DNA from: Thermoplasmata archaeon | GTDB taxonomy: Archaea > Thermoplasmatota > Thermoplasmata > Thermoplasmatales > Thermoplasmataceae | Length of the DNA: 5,675 nucleotides | Direction: 5' to 3' | NCBI GenBank assembly: GCA_021792045.1 | Contig: JAJYVJ010000113.1 | Span: 1 to 5,675, forward strand | Shown here: piece by piece, positions 5,097-5,675 of the stretch | How positions within the stretch are numbered: the stretch's first letter is position 1 | Layout of the letters: each line of letters starts with the position of its first letter | The notes under the pieces: generated by a model | Told to the model about the DNA's origin: nothing | Seen by the model: the letters and a program-made list of their open reading frames with translations, nothing else | The model's database searches: none | Made by a program: the position numbers and the translations under genes

Positions 5097-5675
5097 TTGG
5101 CTGAAAAAAACGCTGTATCTGAAACAATCGAGGAAATTAAGAAAAGTTCCAAGGAACGCAAGTTCAGGGAAAGTATTGAGCTTGCGGTTAACATGAAGGA
5201 AATAGATTTGAGCGATCCTAAAAACAGAATAAACGAGGAAATAATTTTGCCCAAGGGACGGGGAAAGGATCTTAAGGTTGCAGTCATTGGTACCGCTGAA
5301 ATGAAAACGAAGGCTGCCAAGGTTGCTGATTTTGTTTTTGGTCCGGAGGACCTTGGGAAATTCGCCGAGGACAAAAAGGCGTTCAAGAAACTAGCCGGGG
5401 ATGTTGATTTCTTTGTGGCCGAAGCTACACTCATGGCCGGCATAGGTAAATCTCTTGGTCAGGTTTTAGGTCCCAGGGGAAAGATGCCAAAGCCTCTCCC
5501 CCCAGGTCAGGATCCGACGCCTTTGATAAACAACCTCAAAAAGACCGTAAGGGCTAGAAGCCGTGACCGAAGGACTTTCCATGTACCGGTGGGTACAAGG
5601 GATATGAATACCAGTGATCTTGTGGATAATATCAATTCGGTGGTTAAGAGGATTGTAGGCAGGATGGAGAAGGGA
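5097..5675 (+). CDS. rpl1: Large-subunit ribosomal protein uL1 (L1), partial at the window end
   Basis: The first 193 residues of an archaeal L1 are present. The frame is still open at 5675, so roughly the last 20-25 residues are missing by comparison with the usual ~215. L1 forms the mobile stalk that handles deacylated tRNA at the ribosomal E site, and in several organisms it represses its own operon by binding mRNA. Visible conserved parts are FRESIELAVNMKEIDL (23-38), EIILPKGRGK (48-57), the F-F-V-A-E segment near 105-109, GKSLGQVLGPRGKMPKP (117-133) and the C-terminal TFHVPVGT region. The TTG at 5097 is preferred because of GGTGAT ahead of it; GTG at 5088 is the alternative, adding three residues. 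An in-frame TAG lies at 5076-5078. The gene follows uL11 on the same strand. Confidence 0.95.
   Translation, partial: MAEKNAVSETIEEIKKSSKERKFRESIELAVNMKEIDLSDPKNRINEEIILPKGRGKDLKVAVIGTAEMKTKAAKVADFVFGPEDLGKFAEDKKAFKKLAGDVDFFVAEATLMAGIGKSLGQVLGPRGKMPKPLPPGQDPTPLINNLKKTVRARSRDRRTFHVPVGTRDMNTSDLVDNINSVVKRIVGRMEKG

Noticed and set aside
5081..5443. Minus-strand open frame of 120 codons opposite uL1
   Set aside because: It is the complement of a strongly conserved L1 frame, serine- and phenylalanine-rich as expected of a shadow.
1..5675. CRISPR array or insertion sequence
   Set aside because: There are no regularly spaced repeats, no transposase-like frame and no long terminal inverted repeats in the window.

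Overview
The window reads as an archaeal chromosome segment, most likely from the Thermoplasmata (Thermoplasmatales-like). The ribosomal proteins uL11 and uL1 are clearly of the archaeal type, and they sit beside two archaeal families, DUF373 and the MptE-type pterin kinase. The start signals also fit: TATA-like boxes about 26 bases ahead of some starts, leaderless starts, and GGTGA-type Shine-Dalgarno (SD) sites serving TTG starts. The lineage call is an inference from gene types and composition. No 16S or other marker is present to settle it.

Bases 1-1523 hold a two-gene accessory cassette. It is an AbiEi-type winged-helix antitoxin/repressor (64-759) overlapping by 4 bases with an AbiEii-type nucleotidyltransferase toxin (756-1523). 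A perfect 8+8 bp palindrome at 5-22 lies ahead of it and is a candidate autoregulatory operator. Bases 1524-1807 carry no convincing gene, only two small inverted repeats and the promoter of the next gene.

Bases 1808-3642 hold a DUF373 protein with a soluble N-terminal domain and six predicted membrane helices. It overlaps by 4 bases with a 6-hydroxymethyl-dihydropterin diphosphokinase (mptE type). Running convergently, and overlapping the mptE 3' end by 14 bases, is a ComB-family 2-phosphosulfolactate phosphatase homologue (4282-3629, minus strand) with a TTG start.

Bases 4283-4410 are a divergent promoter region, followed by uL11 (4411-4881). A 215-base gap then precedes uL1 (from 5097, cut off by the window end). 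The gap holds no clear gene. It does hold two stem / asymmetric-internal-loop / stem structures that resemble the RNA target of L1 itself. One is at 4875-4920, overlapping the uL11 stop, and the other at 5054-5085, abutting the uL1 ribosome binding site. These are the most interesting signals in the window and suggest L1 feedback control on its own mRNA.
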